Assembly: GCF_009733595.1 (NCBI RefSeq)
Contig: NZ_WOFH01000002.1
Span: 124,001-188,000 of the forward strand
DNA: 64,000 nt
From: Actinomadura litoris
GTDB lineage: Bacteria; Actinomycetota; Actinomycetes; Streptosporangiales; Streptosporangiaceae
Direction: 5' to 3'
Part shown: in pieces, positions 9,105-18,215 of the stretch
Numbering within the stretch: the first letter of the stretch is position 1
How the letters are laid out: the number at the start of each line of letters is the position of its first letter
The notes under the pieces: generated by a model
What the model was told of the DNA's origin: nothing
Database searches by the model: none
What the model saw: the letters and a program-made list of their open reading frames with translations, nothing else
Translations under genes and position numbers: made by a program

Positions 9105-9125
9105 TAGGGGTTTGTACGACCCCTA
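9105..9125. promoter_or_regulatory. Palindrome between fasR and fabD, candidate FasR operator
   Basis: TAGGGG and CCCCTA form a perfect 6-bp inverted repeat separated by 9 bp, in the 102-bp gap between the regulator stop and fabD. In Streptomyces FasR is known to bind upstream of fabD; that this palindrome is the site is inference. A short terminator of fasR is the alternative. Confidence 0.45.
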
Positions 9126-9145
9126 CAAGGCCCAATGAGCCCCTC

Positions 9146-10327
9146 TCAGCCACGTACGGGACGCTTGACGAAACGCCCGAGGACGAGGGCGATCCGCAGG
9201 GTGAAGGCGTTGCGCCCGTCGGTCGGGGCGAGGCCGGTCAGCTCGGTGACGCGGCGCAGCCGGTACCGGACGGTGTTGGGGTGGACGAACAGCAGCCGCG
9301 CCGTGGCCTCCAGCGACGATCCCTGCTCCAGGTAGGTGGTGAGGGTGTCCAGCAGCGGGGCGCCCGCCGCGAGCATGGGGTTGTAGACGTTGTCCACAAG
9401 GTGGCGGCGGGCCTCGTCGTCGCCGTCCAGGGCCCGCTCGGGCAGCAGCTCGGACGCGTGGACGGGCCGCGGCGCGTCCGGCCACCCGGCGGCGGCGCGC
9501 AGCCCCGCGACGGCGGCGTGGGCGGAGCGGGTGGAGTCGTAGAGGTCGCCGACCCGCGGGCCGACCACGACGGGGCCGGGGCCGCACTTGGCCGCGATCG
9601 GCCGGGCCGCCTCCATCGGGTCGGTCTCGCCGCCGACGATCACGATGACCCGGTTCCCCTGCACGCCCGCGAGCACGTCGGCGCGCGCGCGGCGGCCCGC
9701 GATCTGCATCTGGTCGATGGTGACCTCGGGCTCCTCGTCCTCGGGGGTGAACCCGGCGATGACGGTGACGGGCTTGGAGGTCCAGCCGAGGGCGGCGGCC
9801 CAGGAGTGCATGCCGTCGTCGACCTCGTCGCGCAGGACGGCGTTCACGACGAGGGCCTCCAGGCGGGCGTCCCACGCGGCGCGGGTCTCGGCGGCGCGGG
9901 CGTAGACCTGGGCGGCGCCGAACGCGACGTCGCGGGTGTAGCGCAGGATGGCCTCGCGGAGCTGGGCCTCGCCGCCGGGCGCGGCCAGCTCGTCCAGCCG
10001 GGTCTCCACCACGTCGATGATCACGCGGATCATGTCGATCGTGTGCTGGAGCTTGATGGAGCGCAGCAGCTCGCGCGGGGCGGTGCCGAACACCTCGCCC
10101 GCGATGGCCGGGCGGGTCCGCTCCTCGCTCTTGAACCACTCCACGAACGCGGCGATGCCGGCCTGGGCGACCAGGCCGATCCAGGAGCGCTGGTCGGCGG
10201 GCATGCGCCTGAACCAGGGGAGCTGCTCCTCCATGCTGGTCAGGGCCGCGGTGCCGAACGTCCCCATCGCCTTCTCCAGGCGCTGGGTGGTCTGCTCGCG
10301 GATCTCGGCCTCGTTCGCGTTGTCCAC
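9146..10327 (-). CDS. fasR: PucR-type transcriptional activator of fatty-acid synthesis
   Basis: 393 residues from the GTG at 10327 (VDNANEAEIREQ); an in-frame ATG at 10396 would add 23 residues of unlikely composition. A GGDEF-like/CdaR middle region (about 150-280) precedes a C-terminal PucR helix-turn-helix: LEQGSSLEATARLLFVHPNT, then RYRLRRVTELTGL. Located directly upstream of fabD on the same strand, the position of FasR in Streptomyces and Mycobacterium, where it activates the fab operon and senses acyl-CoA. Assignment by family and position. Confidence 0.88.
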   Translation of the reverse strand: MDNANEAEIREQTTQRLEKAMGTFGTAALTSMEEQLPWFRRMPADQRSWIGLVAQAGIAAFVEWFKSEERTRPAIAGEVFGTAPRELLRSIKLQHTIDMIRVIIDVVETRLDELAAPGGEAQLREAILRYTRDVAFGAAQVYARAAETRAAWDARLEALVVNAVLRDEVDDGMHSWAAALGWTSKPVTVIAGFTPEDEEPEVTIDQMQIAGRRARADVLAGVQGNRVIVIVGGETDPMEAARPIAAKCGPGPVVVGPRVGDLYDSTRSAHAAVAGLRAAAGWPDAPRPVHASELLPERALDGDDEARRHLVDNVYNPMLAAGAPLLDTLTTYLEQGSSLEATARLLFVHPNTVRYRLRRVTELTGLAPTDGRNAFTLRIALVLGRFVKRPVRG

Positions 10328-10424
10328 AACCCCAAGGGTGCCATCACCGGGGGGATGACCTGTCCCGAAGCGGGCGGACCGCCTGCCCGTCGGCACCGGT
10401 GGTCAGCGTTCTGTGGATGGAGGG

Positions 10425-11462
10425 TCAGCTCATTGTGACGGCGTCGGGCAGGCCCAGCGCGATGCCGGTGAGGTTGCGCAGGGACGGCGAGCCCGGCGCG
10501 AGGTAGTCGCTGTGCCCGGCCTCGCCCGCGTCGAAGACCCGGGCGCCGAAGTCGCGGGAGACGGGGTCGGGGCCGAGCCCGAGGCCGAGGATGCGGACGT
10601 GCGGGACGTCCTCCATCCAGTCGGCCGCGCCGCGTCCGGCCCAGACGCGGGCGGTGCCGCCGAGCTTCGCGGCCGACCACGCCGTGGTCCCCGGGCTGCC
10701 GAACAGGGCGATGTCGGTGACCTGCCGCCAGGCCGCCCGGCCGGGCGCCGAGCGGTCGCGTGCGGCCCGCCCGCAGACCACCGAGCCGTAGCTGTGGCAC
10801 AGCAGGCCGACCCGCGCGGCGGGGTTCGCGTCGTGCACCCCGGTCAGGAACGCGCGCAGCTCGCGCGCGCCCTCACCGGCACGCTCGTCGGTGAGGACGT
10901 CGCTGCTGAAGGTCTTGGGCGCCGCGTATCCGAGCCACGCGACCACCGCCAGGCCGGGCCGCGGCGCCATCGCGCGGGCCTGGTCGAGGACGGCGCGCGC
11001 GCCGCCGCCCGGCGTCGACCACGGCTTGCCGCCCCGGTCGTCGAAGCCGGTCAGCGTCGTGTCGGCGCCGGGGACCAGCACCGCCACGCGGCGCGCGCGG
11101 GCGAGGTCGCCGACGACCTCGACGGCGCGCCCGCGTCCGCGCGCGTCGAAGTAGAGGAACCGCCTGCCGGGCGTGAGGAACGCGCCGAGCGCGCGCTGCC
11201 GGTGCTGGTCGCCGACGGCCTGCGCCGTCCGCAGCGCCTCCTCGATGGAGCCGCGCTCGGCGGCGTACCGGGCGTCCAGCGTGGACGGCGCCATCGCGGG
11301 GACGGGGACGGGCGGGGCGTAGGGGTCGGCGTGTCCGGTCCCGGCCGTGGTCAGCATGAGCCCCGAGATGGTCGCGGCGCACGCGGCGACCCTCCTGAGC
11401 CGTCGTCGGGCGCGCGGTGGGGGCGTGTGGCGTGGCGGCGGCATCGTCCGTCTTTCTACCAT
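10425..11462 (-). CDS. Secreted alpha/beta hydrolase (DUF1023 family), copy A
   Basis: 345 residues; a start at the ATG 11444 (MPPPRHTPPP) is also possible. A signal peptide is visible (RRLRRVAACAATISGLMLTT, cut near GHADPYAP). The nucleophile elbow is CHSYGSVV, with VAWLGY and LFGSPGTT typical of DUF1023 esterase/lipase-like proteins. About half its residues match copy B at 12637-13605, so the two are duplicates flanking an acyltransferase gene. All lie downstream of a two-component system on the same strand. Substrate unknown; a lipid or glycan ester is plausible. Confidence 0.85.
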   Translation of the reverse strand: MVERRTMPPPRHTPPPRARRRLRRVAACAATISGLMLTTAGTGHADPYAPPVPVPAMAPSTLDARYAAERGSIEEALRTAQAVGDQHRQRALGAFLTPGRRFLYFDARGRGRAVEVVGDLARARRVAVLVPGADTTLTGFDDRGGKPWSTPGGGARAVLDQARAMAPRPGLAVVAWLGYAAPKTFSSDVLTDERAGEGARELRAFLTGVHDANPAARVGLLCHSYGSVVCGRAARDRSAPGRAAWRQVTDIALFGSPGTTAWSAAKLGGTARVWAGRGAADWMEDVPHVRILGLGLGPDPVSRDFGARVFDAGEAGHSDYLAPGSPSLRNLTGIALGLPDAVTMS

Positions 11463-11498
11463 CCGTGATCGTCCGGCGGGGGCGGTCCGTCCCCGGAA

Positions 11499-12644
11499 TC
11501 AGGGGGTCGTTCGTGTGACGTCCGGAACGCGGGCGGGGTTCGGGGGCCGCCTCGGCGAGTGCGGGCCGGGAGGCGGCCCGGGGCGTTCGAAGCGGCGGAC
11601 GAGCGCGCCGATCGCGGCCAGCGCGGCGCCGAAGACGGCCAGCCAGGGCAGCCGCTCGGCGAGCCAGAGCGGCCGGTCGGGCGCGGTGTGCAGCCCCGGC
11701 AGCGCACCGGCCGCCGCGAACGCGCCGACGGTCACGGTCAACATCGCGGTCTGGTGCCACAGGAAGACCGTCATCGCCGAGCGGTTCGCGGCGGCGACCG
11801 CGCGGTGGTTGCGGGCGTGCCGGGTCCAGCGGGTGAGCGGGCCGTGCAGGAGCAGCGCCAGGCCCGTCTGGGCGAGCCCGAACGTGACGGCGGCGAGGGT
11901 GGGCGGGCTGAGGTTGGAGACCGCGGCGCCCGGCACCCCGACCATGCTCGCCGGGTACCCCGCGCGGACGACCAGCAGCGCGGTCGCGGCGGCGCCTCCC
12001 ACCAGCAGCACGAGCCCGGCGCGGCGGCCGCGCAGCGCCCCCTCGGCCCAGGCGACGCCGAGGTAGAACGGCAGGAGCCAGCCGGTCAGCACGGTGGCCC
12101 AGCCGATCCAGCCGGGGGCGCCGAGCGCGAAGCGCCCGGCGTCGACCGCCCCGGTCGCCGCGACGAGCAGGACCGCGCCCCACATCCCGAGCCGGTGCCA
12201 CAGCGCGACGACCGCCGGGGCCAGCGCGGTCAGGACCACGTACACGCACAGGAACCACAGCGGGCTCACCACCAGCTTGGCCAGCGTGTACAGGCCGTCC
12301 GGGGTGTATCCGGCCAGCCGGAGGACGGCGAGCGCCGGCACCCACGCCACCAGCAGGACGGGCAGCGGGCGCGCCAGCCGCGCGAGGCGCCGCCGCAGCC
12401 GGACGGCCCACGGCTCCTCCCGGCGCAGCCCCCGCGCCGCCGAGTACCCGCCGACCAGGAAGAACACCGCGAGCGTCTGGAGCACCCAGGAGATCGGGAC
12501 GAGGCCGGGCATCGCCGCGAGCGGGCTGGCCACACGCACGTCACCCGTGCCCTCGGGCATGACGAAGGCGGTGACCAGCCAGTGCCCGAGCACGACGCCG
12601 AGGATCGCGAGCGCCCGCAGCGCGTCCACCGCCCGGTCACGCAC
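11499..12644 (-). CDS. Acyltransferase 3 family integral membrane protein
   Basis: 381 residues with about ten hydrophobic segments. The N-terminus VDALRALAILGVVLGHWLV carries the family's catalytic-site histidine, and the motif FFLVGGYSA follows at about residue 65. Family members transfer acyl groups to cell-surface or secreted molecules. The GTG start overlaps the stop of hydrolase copy B by 8 bp (GTGCGTGA), indicating one transcript. The C-terminal 35 residues are Pro/Arg-rich and cytoplasmic-looking. An acyl-transferase placed between two secreted hydrolases suggests add/remove chemistry on the same surface group; inference. Confidence 0.87.
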   Translation of the reverse strand: MRDRAVDALRALAILGVVLGHWLVTAFVMPEGTGDVRVASPLAAMPGLVPISWVLQTLAVFFLVGGYSAARGLRREEPWAVRLRRRLARLARPLPVLLVAWVPALAVLRLAGYTPDGLYTLAKLVVSPLWFLCVYVVLTALAPAVVALWHRLGMWGAVLLVAATGAVDAGRFALGAPGWIGWATVLTGWLLPFYLGVAWAEGALRGRRAGLVLLVGGAAATALLVVRAGYPASMVGVPGAAVSNLSPPTLAAVTFGLAQTGLALLLHGPLTRWTRHARNHRAVAAANRSAMTVFLWHQTAMLTVTVGAFAAAGALPGLHTAPDRPLWLAERLPWLAVFGAALAAIGALVRRFERPGPPPGPHSPRRPPNPARVPDVTRTTP

Positions 12645-13605
12645 GGGTGACCTCCCGGTCGCGGCCGAGCGCGATCAGCGTGAGGTTGCCGAGCGCGCGC
12701 GAGCCGGGCCTCAGGTAGCCGCTGTGCGGGCCGCTTCCGGCGTCGAAGACCTCGGCGCCGAAGCCCCGCGAGACCGGGTCGGCGCCGAAACCGACCCCGA
12801 GGAACCGGATGTTCGGGACGTAGCGCATCCAGTCGCCGCGAGCGCGCCCGGCCCACACATGGGCGGGCGTCCCGAGGGCGGCCGCGTCGCGCTTGGTCGT
12901 GCCGGGGCTGCCGAACAGGGCGATCTCGTCCACCGGCTGGGACGCGAGCGGGTGCGCGGCCTTGGCGCACACCACCGAGCCGTAGCTGTGGCAGAGCAGG
13001 GCGAAGCGGGCATGAGCGTTGGTCCGGTGGAGGTCGGTGACGAGCCGCCGGAGGCCGCGCGCGCCGTCCCCGGCCCGTGCCGCGCCGAGGACGCCGGGCC
13101 CCAGCGTGGACGGCGTGTCGTAGCCGAGCCAGGCGATCACCGCGAGCCGCGGCCCGGCCCCGTCCGCGCGCGCCCGCTCGTCCAGCGCCCGGTCGTAGAG
13201 GGCCCGGCTGCCGCCGCCGACGAACTTGCCGGAGTCGTAGGAGGCGAGCGTGCTGTCCGCGCCGGGCACGACGACCGCGACCCGGTCGGCGGCGGCGAGG
13301 TCGCCGATGACCTCGACCGCCCGTCCGTGGCCGCGGGCGTCGAACGACAGGAAGCGGCGTCCGGGGGAGAGGAACGCCGACAGCGCCCTGACGCGTCCGC
13401 CGTCGCCCACCCGCAGCGCGGTGGCCCGCGCACGGACGATCTCCCGCCTCGCCGCCTCGTAGTGGGCGTTCAGCGTGCCCGCCGACAGTTCGGGCAGCGG
13501 ACCCGGCGCGTCGTAGGGGTCGGGACGTCCCGTCGCGGCGGTCGTCGAGCCGATCACCGTCAGCACCACCACGGCGGCGACGGCGCGACGGATGCGGCTG
13601 CGCAT
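12637..13605 (-). CDS. Secreted alpha/beta hydrolase (DUF1023 family), copy B
   Basis: 322 residues with an N-terminal signal segment (RRAVAAVVVLTVIGSTTAAT). Same landmarks as copy A: PGRRFLSFDARG, VVPGADSTL, VIAWLGYDTP, nucleophile elbow CHSYGSVVC, LFGSPGTTK, and the acidic and His region FDAGSGPHSGYL. It leads the sub-operon copy B - acyltransferase - copy A, 157 bp downstream of the response-regulator gene. Divergence from copy A is substantial, so the duplication is not recent. Confidence 0.87.
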   Translation of the reverse strand: MRSRIRRAVAAVVVLTVIGSTTAATGRPDPYDAPGPLPELSAGTLNAHYEAARREIVRARATALRVGDGGRVRALSAFLSPGRRFLSFDARGHGRAVEVIGDLAAADRVAVVVPGADSTLASYDSGKFVGGGSRALYDRALDERARADGAGPRLAVIAWLGYDTPSTLGPGVLGAARAGDGARGLRRLVTDLHRTNAHARFALLCHSYGSVVCAKAAHPLASQPVDEIALFGSPGTTKRDAAALGTPAHVWAGRARGDWMRYVPNIRFLGVGFGADPVSRGFGAEVFDAGSGPHSGYLRPGSRALGNLTLIALGRDREVTRA

Positions 13606-13762
13606 GGGACGTCCTTCCTGGTCGGGTCATGAGAGGAACCACTGACCAGAAAGGTAGGAATCGGGCGCTGTAGAGCGGATCAACCGACGGTGCCGTCCTG
13701 TGCCGTCGCACCCCGGTACTACGGCGCCCCCGCCAGGTATCAGACGCGGGCCGCCCGCGGGC

Positions 13763-14428
13763 TCAGTCGCCGGGGCGGACGAGGCCGATCTCGTAGGCGT
13801 AGACGATCGCCTGCGGGCGGTCCCGGAGCCCGAGCTTCATCAGGATGCGCCCGAAGTGGGTCTTGACGGTCTGCTCCGCGACGACCAGCTCCGCCGCGAT
13901 CTCGCCGTTGGACAGGCCGCGCGCCACCAGCGTGAGCACCTCGGTCTCCCGCTCGGTCAGCTCGTCCAGCCTCCTGCGGGACGGCGCGCGCGGCGCCCCC
14001 AGCCGGGAGAACTCGGCGATCAGCCGCCGGGTGATCGACGGGGACAGCAGCGCGTCGCCCGCCGCGACCACCCGCACCGCCTCGGCCAGCTCGGACGCGG
14101 AGGCGTCCTTCAGCAGGAACCCGCTGGCCCCGGCCCGGAGCGCCTCGTAGACGTAGTCGTCGAGGTCGAACGTGGTGAGCATGAGGATCTTCGGGGCGTC
14201 CTCGGCCGCGTCGGCGAGCAGCCGCCGGGTGGCCTCCAGGCCGTCCATCACCGGCATCCGGACGTCCATCAGCACCACGTCGGGACGCAGCTCGGCCACC
14301 CGCGCCAGCCCCTCCGCGCCGTTGACGGCCTCGCCGACGACCTCGATGTCGGGCTGGGCGTTCAGCAGCACCCCGAACCCGGTGCGCACCATCCCCTGGT
14401 CGTCGACGATCACCACGCGCACGGTCAT
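13763..14428 (-). CDS. NarL/LuxR-type response regulator
   Basis: 221 residues. Receiver domain about 1-120 with acidic pocket IVDDQ, phospho-acceptor Asp in VVLMDVRMPVMDG and Lys in GFLLKDAS. LuxR helix-turn-helix about 155-215 (LTERETEVLTLVARGLSNGE; VKTHFGRILMKLGLRDR). Start overlaps the stop of the sensor kinase (ATGA). Probably controls the hydrolase/acyltransferase genes that follow on the same strand. Confidence 0.95.
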   Translation of the reverse strand: MTVRVVIVDDQGMVRTGFGVLLNAQPDIEVVGEAVNGAEGLARVAELRPDVVLMDVRMPVMDGLEATRRLLADAAEDAPKILMLTTFDLDDYVYEALRAGASGFLLKDASASELAEAVRVVAAGDALLSPSITRRLIAEFSRLGAPRAPSRRRLDELTERETEVLTLVARGLSNGEIAAELVVAEQTVKTHFGRILMKLGLRDRPQAIVYAYEIGLVRPGD

Positions 14429-15705
14429 GCGGTGTCCTTCGCGTTCACCGGCAGGGTGGCGGTCACGGCGAATCCTCCCTCGGACGTCGGGCGGGCGGTC
14501 AGCTCCCCACCCAGTGTGGCGGCCCGCTCGCGCATTCCGACCAGCCCGTGCCCGCCGCCGGGCGGGGAGGGCGTCGGGACATGGCCCTCACCCGGCGGTC
14601 CGTTGACGACGCCGAGCCACAGCAGGTTCCCGTCCCGGACGACCTCGACGTCCACCCGCGACCCCGGCGCGTGCCGCATCGCGTTGCTCAGCGCCTCCTG
14701 GAGGATCCGGAACGCGCTGAGGCCGACGCCCTGCGGGAGGCCGGTGAGGTCGCCGTCCAGCCGCGACGACACCCGCAGCCCCGCCGCGCGCGCGTTGCCG
14801 AGCAGCTCCTCCAGCCGCTCCAGGCTCGGCTGCGGCGCGGTCTCGGCGCCGTCCTCCGAGCGCAGGACGCCGAGGATCCGCCGCAGCTCGGTCAGCGCGT
14901 CCAGCGCGGTCGCGCGGATCTCGGCGAGGTCGCGGCGCGTTTCGTCCGGCACCGAGTCGACCTTGTAGGGGGCCGCCTCCGCCTGGATCGCGATCATCGA
15001 CATGTGGTGCGCGACGACGTCGTGCAGCTCCCGCGCGATGCGCTGCCGCTCGGTCAGCACCGCCTCGGCGTCCAGGTGCCGCCGCTCCTGCTCGGCCAGC
15101 TCGCGGCGGGCCGTCCGCCGCGTCCGGACGGCGTACCCGGCCACCAGCGGCAGCAGGAGCAGCACCGACGCGCCCGCACCGCTCTGCGGGTCCTTGAGCC
15201 ACACGCCGGCGAAGGACAGGATCCCGACGCCGAGCGTGATGTCGCGCGAGCAGCGCTCGGCGACCGTGTACAGCGTCACGATCGCGGCGAACACCCCCGC
15301 CGGGACGTAGGGGACGGTCAGCCAGCCGCTGACGTCCACCAGCGCCATCGACACGAAGCTCAGCCGCCACGCGCCGAGCGGGTACCGCTCGCGCAGCGCC
15401 AGGGGGGCGGTCACCGCGACCGCGATGAGGAACTTCGTGCCGCCCGAGACGTCCAGGCCCCGGCGCGCCGTCTCCGTCGTGAGCAGCGACACGGTCCCGG
15501 CGACCAGCCCGACGGTCAGGACCAGCCCGAACAGGTTCGCGACGACGCCGTAGGGCAGCCGTCCGACGCCGATGAAGCGCGTCCAGCGCAGCAGCAGCGG
15601 CCAGGGCCGGTTCAGCGGCACGGGGTCGGCCCTGCCGGTCACGGTGGCGGCGAGGATCCCGTTCCGCAGCACATACCGCACCGGGTGGGTGTTCTCGCTG
15701 GCCAT
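14425..15705 (-). CDS. Membrane sensor histidine kinase (HisKA_3 type)
   Basis: 426 residues. Five or so hydrophobic segments in the first 220 residues, then a dimerisation/phospho-acceptor box with His in ARELHDVVAHHMSMIA, N-box in LQEALSNAMRHAPG and G-box in GGGHGLVGMRERA. It has no recognisable extracytoplasmic sensor domain, so it probably senses within or near the membrane, as in the DesK-like group. Forms a two-gene unit with the response regulator and faces the PHP gene across an 81-bp divergent promoter. Confidence 0.94.
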   Translation of the reverse strand: MASENTHPVRYVLRNGILAATVTGRADPVPLNRPWPLLLRWTRFIGVGRLPYGVVANLFGLVLTVGLVAGTVSLLTTETARRGLDVSGGTKFLIAVAVTAPLALRERYPLGAWRLSFVSMALVDVSGWLTVPYVPAGVFAAIVTLYTVAERCSRDITLGVGILSFAGVWLKDPQSGAGASVLLLLPLVAGYAVRTRRTARRELAEQERRHLDAEAVLTERQRIARELHDVVAHHMSMIAIQAEAAPYKVDSVPDETRRDLAEIRATALDALTELRRILGVLRSEDGAETAPQPSLERLEELLGNARAAGLRVSSRLDGDLTGLPQGVGLSAFRILQEALSNAMRHAPGSRVDVEVVRDGNLLWLGVVNGPPGEGHVPTPSPPGGGHGLVGMRERAATLGGELTARPTSEGGFAVTATLPVNAKDTA

Positions 15706-15786
15706 GAGCCCAGGCTAGAGAGTCCGCGCCCTCCACCGGATGACACCCCGGTGCCACCCGGCGTCATACCTGGGTACGGTCGGGAC

Positions 15787-16809
15787 GTGGAGCCCGTCGA
15801 AGCCCTGCGCCGCATCGCCTTCCTGCTGGAACGCGCACACGAGCCGACCTATCGCGTACGCGCCTTCCGCGGCGCCGCCGATCTCGTGGCGGGCACGCCC
15901 CCGGACGACCTCGCCGCCCGCGCCCGCGAGGGCACGCTGACGGCGCTGCCGGGCATCGGCAAGGTCACCGCCCTGGTGATCGAGGAGGCGCTGCGCGGCG
16001 AGACCCCGGTCTACCTGCGGCGCCTGGAGGCGACCGAGGGCGAGCGGCCGGACGAGGCCGCCGCCGCGCTCCGCCGGGCCCTGCGCGGCGACCTGCACGT
16101 CCACAGCGACTGGTCGGACGGCGGGTCCCCGATCCGGGAGATGGCCGAGACCGCCCGCTCCCTCGGCCACGAGTACATCGCGCTCACCGACCACTCGCCG
16201 CGGCTCAGGGTCGCCAACGGCCTGTCGGCCGACCGGCTCCGCGACCAACTCGACGTCGTCGCCGAGCTGAACGGGGAACTGGCCCCCTTCCGCGTCCTGA
16301 CCGGCATCGAGGTCGACATCCTGGAGGACGGCGCGCTCGACCAGGAGCCGGGCCTCCTCGACCGGCTCGACATCGTCGTCGCCAGCGTCCACTCCAAGCT
16401 CCGCATGGACCGCGTCGCCATGACCAGGCGCATGGTCGCCGCGATCGCGAACCCGCGCGTGAACGTCCTCGGCCACTGCACCGGACGGATCGTCAAGGCG
16501 GGCGGCAAGCGCGGCGGGCTGCGTCCCGAGTCGGAGTTCGACGCCGCCCTGGTCTTCGACGCCTGCGCCGCCTACGACGTCGCCGTGGAGATCAACTCCC
16601 GCCCCGAGCGGCTCGACCCGCCCAAGCGCCTGCTGCGGCTGGCCGTGGAGGCGGGCTGCCGCTTCGCGATCGACTCCGACGCGCACGCCCCCGGCCAGCT
16701 CGACTGGCAGCCCCACGGCTGCGACCGCGCCGCCCGCTGCGCCGTCACCCCCGACCAGGTGGTCAACACCCTGCCCGCCGCCGACCTGCTCGCCTGGACG
16801 GCCCGCTGA
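15787..16809 (+). CDS. PHP-domain phosphoesterase with helix-hairpin-helix N-terminus
   Basis: 340 residues from a GTG at 15787 (VEPVEALRRIAFLLERAHEP). The N-terminal 90 residues contain a helix-hairpin-helix segment (LTALPGIGKVTALVIEEALR) as in family X polymerases, and the rest is a PHP domain with metal ligands in GDLHVHSDWSDG, ALTDHS, GIEVDI, ASVHSK, GHCTGR and IDSDAHAPGQL. It resembles bacterial PolX without the nucleotidyltransferase fingers/palm, so polymerase activity is unlikely and a 3'-5' exonuclease or phosphatase role is more likely. Confidence 0.88.
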   Translation: MEPVEALRRIAFLLERAHEPTYRVRAFRGAADLVAGTPPDDLAARAREGTLTALPGIGKVTALVIEEALRGETPVYLRRLEATEGERPDEAAAALRRALRGDLHVHSDWSDGGSPIREMAETARSLGHEYIALTDHSPRLRVANGLSADRLRDQLDVVAELNGELAPFRVLTGIEVDILEDGALDQEPGLLDRLDIVVASVHSKLRMDRVAMTRRMVAAIANPRVNVLGHCTGRIVKAGGKRGGLRPESEFDAALVFDACAAYDVAVEINSRPERLDPPKRLLRLAVEAGCRFAIDSDAHAPGQLDWQPHGCDRAARCAVTPDQVVNTLPAADLLAWTAR

Positions 16810-16844
16810 CCGGAAATGTCGGAGGCGGCGCGTACGGTCGGCGC

Positions 16845-17549
16845 GTGAACCGCACCGACCGCTTGTACGCCCTGGTGGAGGAGCTGCGGGCCCGCGCGCC
16901 GCGCCGGGTCAGCGCGCGGGAGCTGGCCGCGCGCTACGAGGTGAGCGTCCGCACCATCGAGCGCGACATCGGCGCGCTCCAGCAGGCCGGTGTGCCGATC
17001 TTCGCCGACGTGGGCCGGGGCGGCGGCTACACCCTCGACAAGAGCCGCACGCTGCCCCCGCTCAACTTCACCCCCGCCGAGGCCGTCGCCATCGCGATCG
17101 CCCTCGCCCGCGCCGACGGCTCCCCCTACTCCCGCGCCGCCCGCACCGCGCTGCACAAGATCGTCACCGCGATGTCGGACGGCGACGGCGCCTCGGCCCG
17201 CGAGCTGGCCGAGCGCATCCGCTTCCTCACCCCGCCCGACGTCGACGCGCCCGCCTCGGTGCCCGCCGTCCTGGAGGAGGCCGTCTCGGCGCGGCGCGTC
17301 GTCCGGCTCGGCTACGTCGACGGCGGCGGCACCGAGTCCGAGCGCGACGTCGAGCCCGTCGCCTTCACCGGCGCGGCCCGCCGCTGGTACTTCCTCGGCT
17401 GGTGCCGGCTGCGCGGCGACTTCCGCGCCTTCCGCATCGACCGCGTCCGCCGCGCCGCCCTCCTCGACGAGCCCGCCCCCGAACGCCGTTTCGAGGATCT
17501 GCGATCCGGCCCGCCCGACTACGTCGTCCGCCGCCTCGAATTCGTCTGA
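16845..17549 (+). CDS. YafY/DeoR-type regulator with WYL domain
   Basis: 234 residues from a GTG. N-terminal winged helix (SARELAARYEVSVRTIERDI) and a C-terminal WYL domain (about 140-225) with RRWYFLGWCRLRGDFRAFRI. WYL regulators bind nucleic-acid or nucleotide ligands and often control DNA-damage or defence genes. It lies 35 bp after the PHP gene, so the two probably form a unit. Confidence 0.92.
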   Translation: MNRTDRLYALVEELRARAPRRVSARELAARYEVSVRTIERDIGALQQAGVPIFADVGRGGGYTLDKSRTLPPLNFTPAEAVAIAIALARADGSPYSRAARTALHKIVTAMSDGDGASARELAERIRFLTPPDVDAPASVPAVLEEAVSARRVVRLGYVDGGGTESERDVEPVAFTGAARRWYFLGWCRLRGDFRAFRIDRVRRAALLDEPAPERRFEDLRSGPPDYVVRRLEFV

Positions 17550-17739
17550 TCGAAAAGAAAGGGCGGATTTCGCTGTCAACCCCCCAAACCATGGGGCTGT
17601 CGCCTGCCCGGTGCCACCGCTCATAGTCATTGCAGGCCCGAGGCCGGGGGAGCGTCCAAGGGGATCCACAAGATCATCCCAATGGCGCTCACCTCGGGCC
17701 GGTGCCGAAGATCCGTGCAATTCTCATGGAGGGGCAGAC

Positions 17740-18171
17740 ATGAAGAATTCGGTGCGACTTCTCATGACGGTCGGGGCGTGCGCCGCCATCGCGGGCGGCG
17801 CCCTCGCCGTCTCGGGGGCGTCGGCGGACACCGGCTCCGCGCCGCGTCCCGCCGCCGGGCGGGTCGCCGCGACGACGCTGTTCGCGAAGGTCGGCGCGAA
17901 CGGCGCCCTGCTCGCCTCGTCGGGCATCGGCAACGTCAACCACTTCGGCGGGGGACGCTACAACCTGACGACGAGCATCGACATCAGCGGGTGCGCGCTG
18001 CTCGGCACGATCAACACCGGGGGCGGCAACGACCCCGGGCCGGGCAGCTCCTCGATCCTGGTCGGCGCGGTCAACGGGCGGACGCTGTTCGTCCGCACCG
18101 CGACGCCCTCGGCATCGGGCAACAAGATCGTCGATGACGACCGGCCCTTCTCGGTGCAGGTCACCTGCTGA
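17740..18171 (+). CDS. Small secreted protein of unknown function
   Basis: 143 residues after a strong GGAGGGG site. Signal peptide about 1-30 (LLMTVGACAAIAGGALAVSG, cut at ASA-DTG). The mature part is a Gly/Ala/Thr-rich beta-type domain with only two cysteines (ISGCALL and the last residue), which could form a disulphide. I do not recognise the family with confidence. It ends at a strong shared terminator and converges with a PhoD-like gene. Confidence 0.8.
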   Translation: MKNSVRLLMTVGACAAIAGGALAVSGASADTGSAPRPAAGRVAATTLFAKVGANGALLASSGIGNVNHFGGGRYNLTTSIDISGCALLGTINTGGGNDPGPGSSSILVGAVNGRTLFVRTATPSASGNKIVDDDRPFSVQVTC

Positions 18172-18176
18172 GCGAC

Positions 18177-18209
18177 GGGGCCCGGAGACCACCACGGTCT
18201 CCGGGCCCC
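18177..18209. terminator. Bidirectional hairpin terminator
   Basis: Perfect 14-bp stem (GGGGCCCGGAGACC and complement) with a 5-nt loop, between the converging secreted-protein and PhoD genes, only 6 bp from each stop codon. Confidence 0.8.
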
Positions 18210-18215
18210 CGCACG

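Noticed and set aside
15787..16809. Complete DNA polymerase X
   Set aside because: Only the helix-hairpin-helix and PHP parts are present; the nucleotidyltransferase domain is missing.
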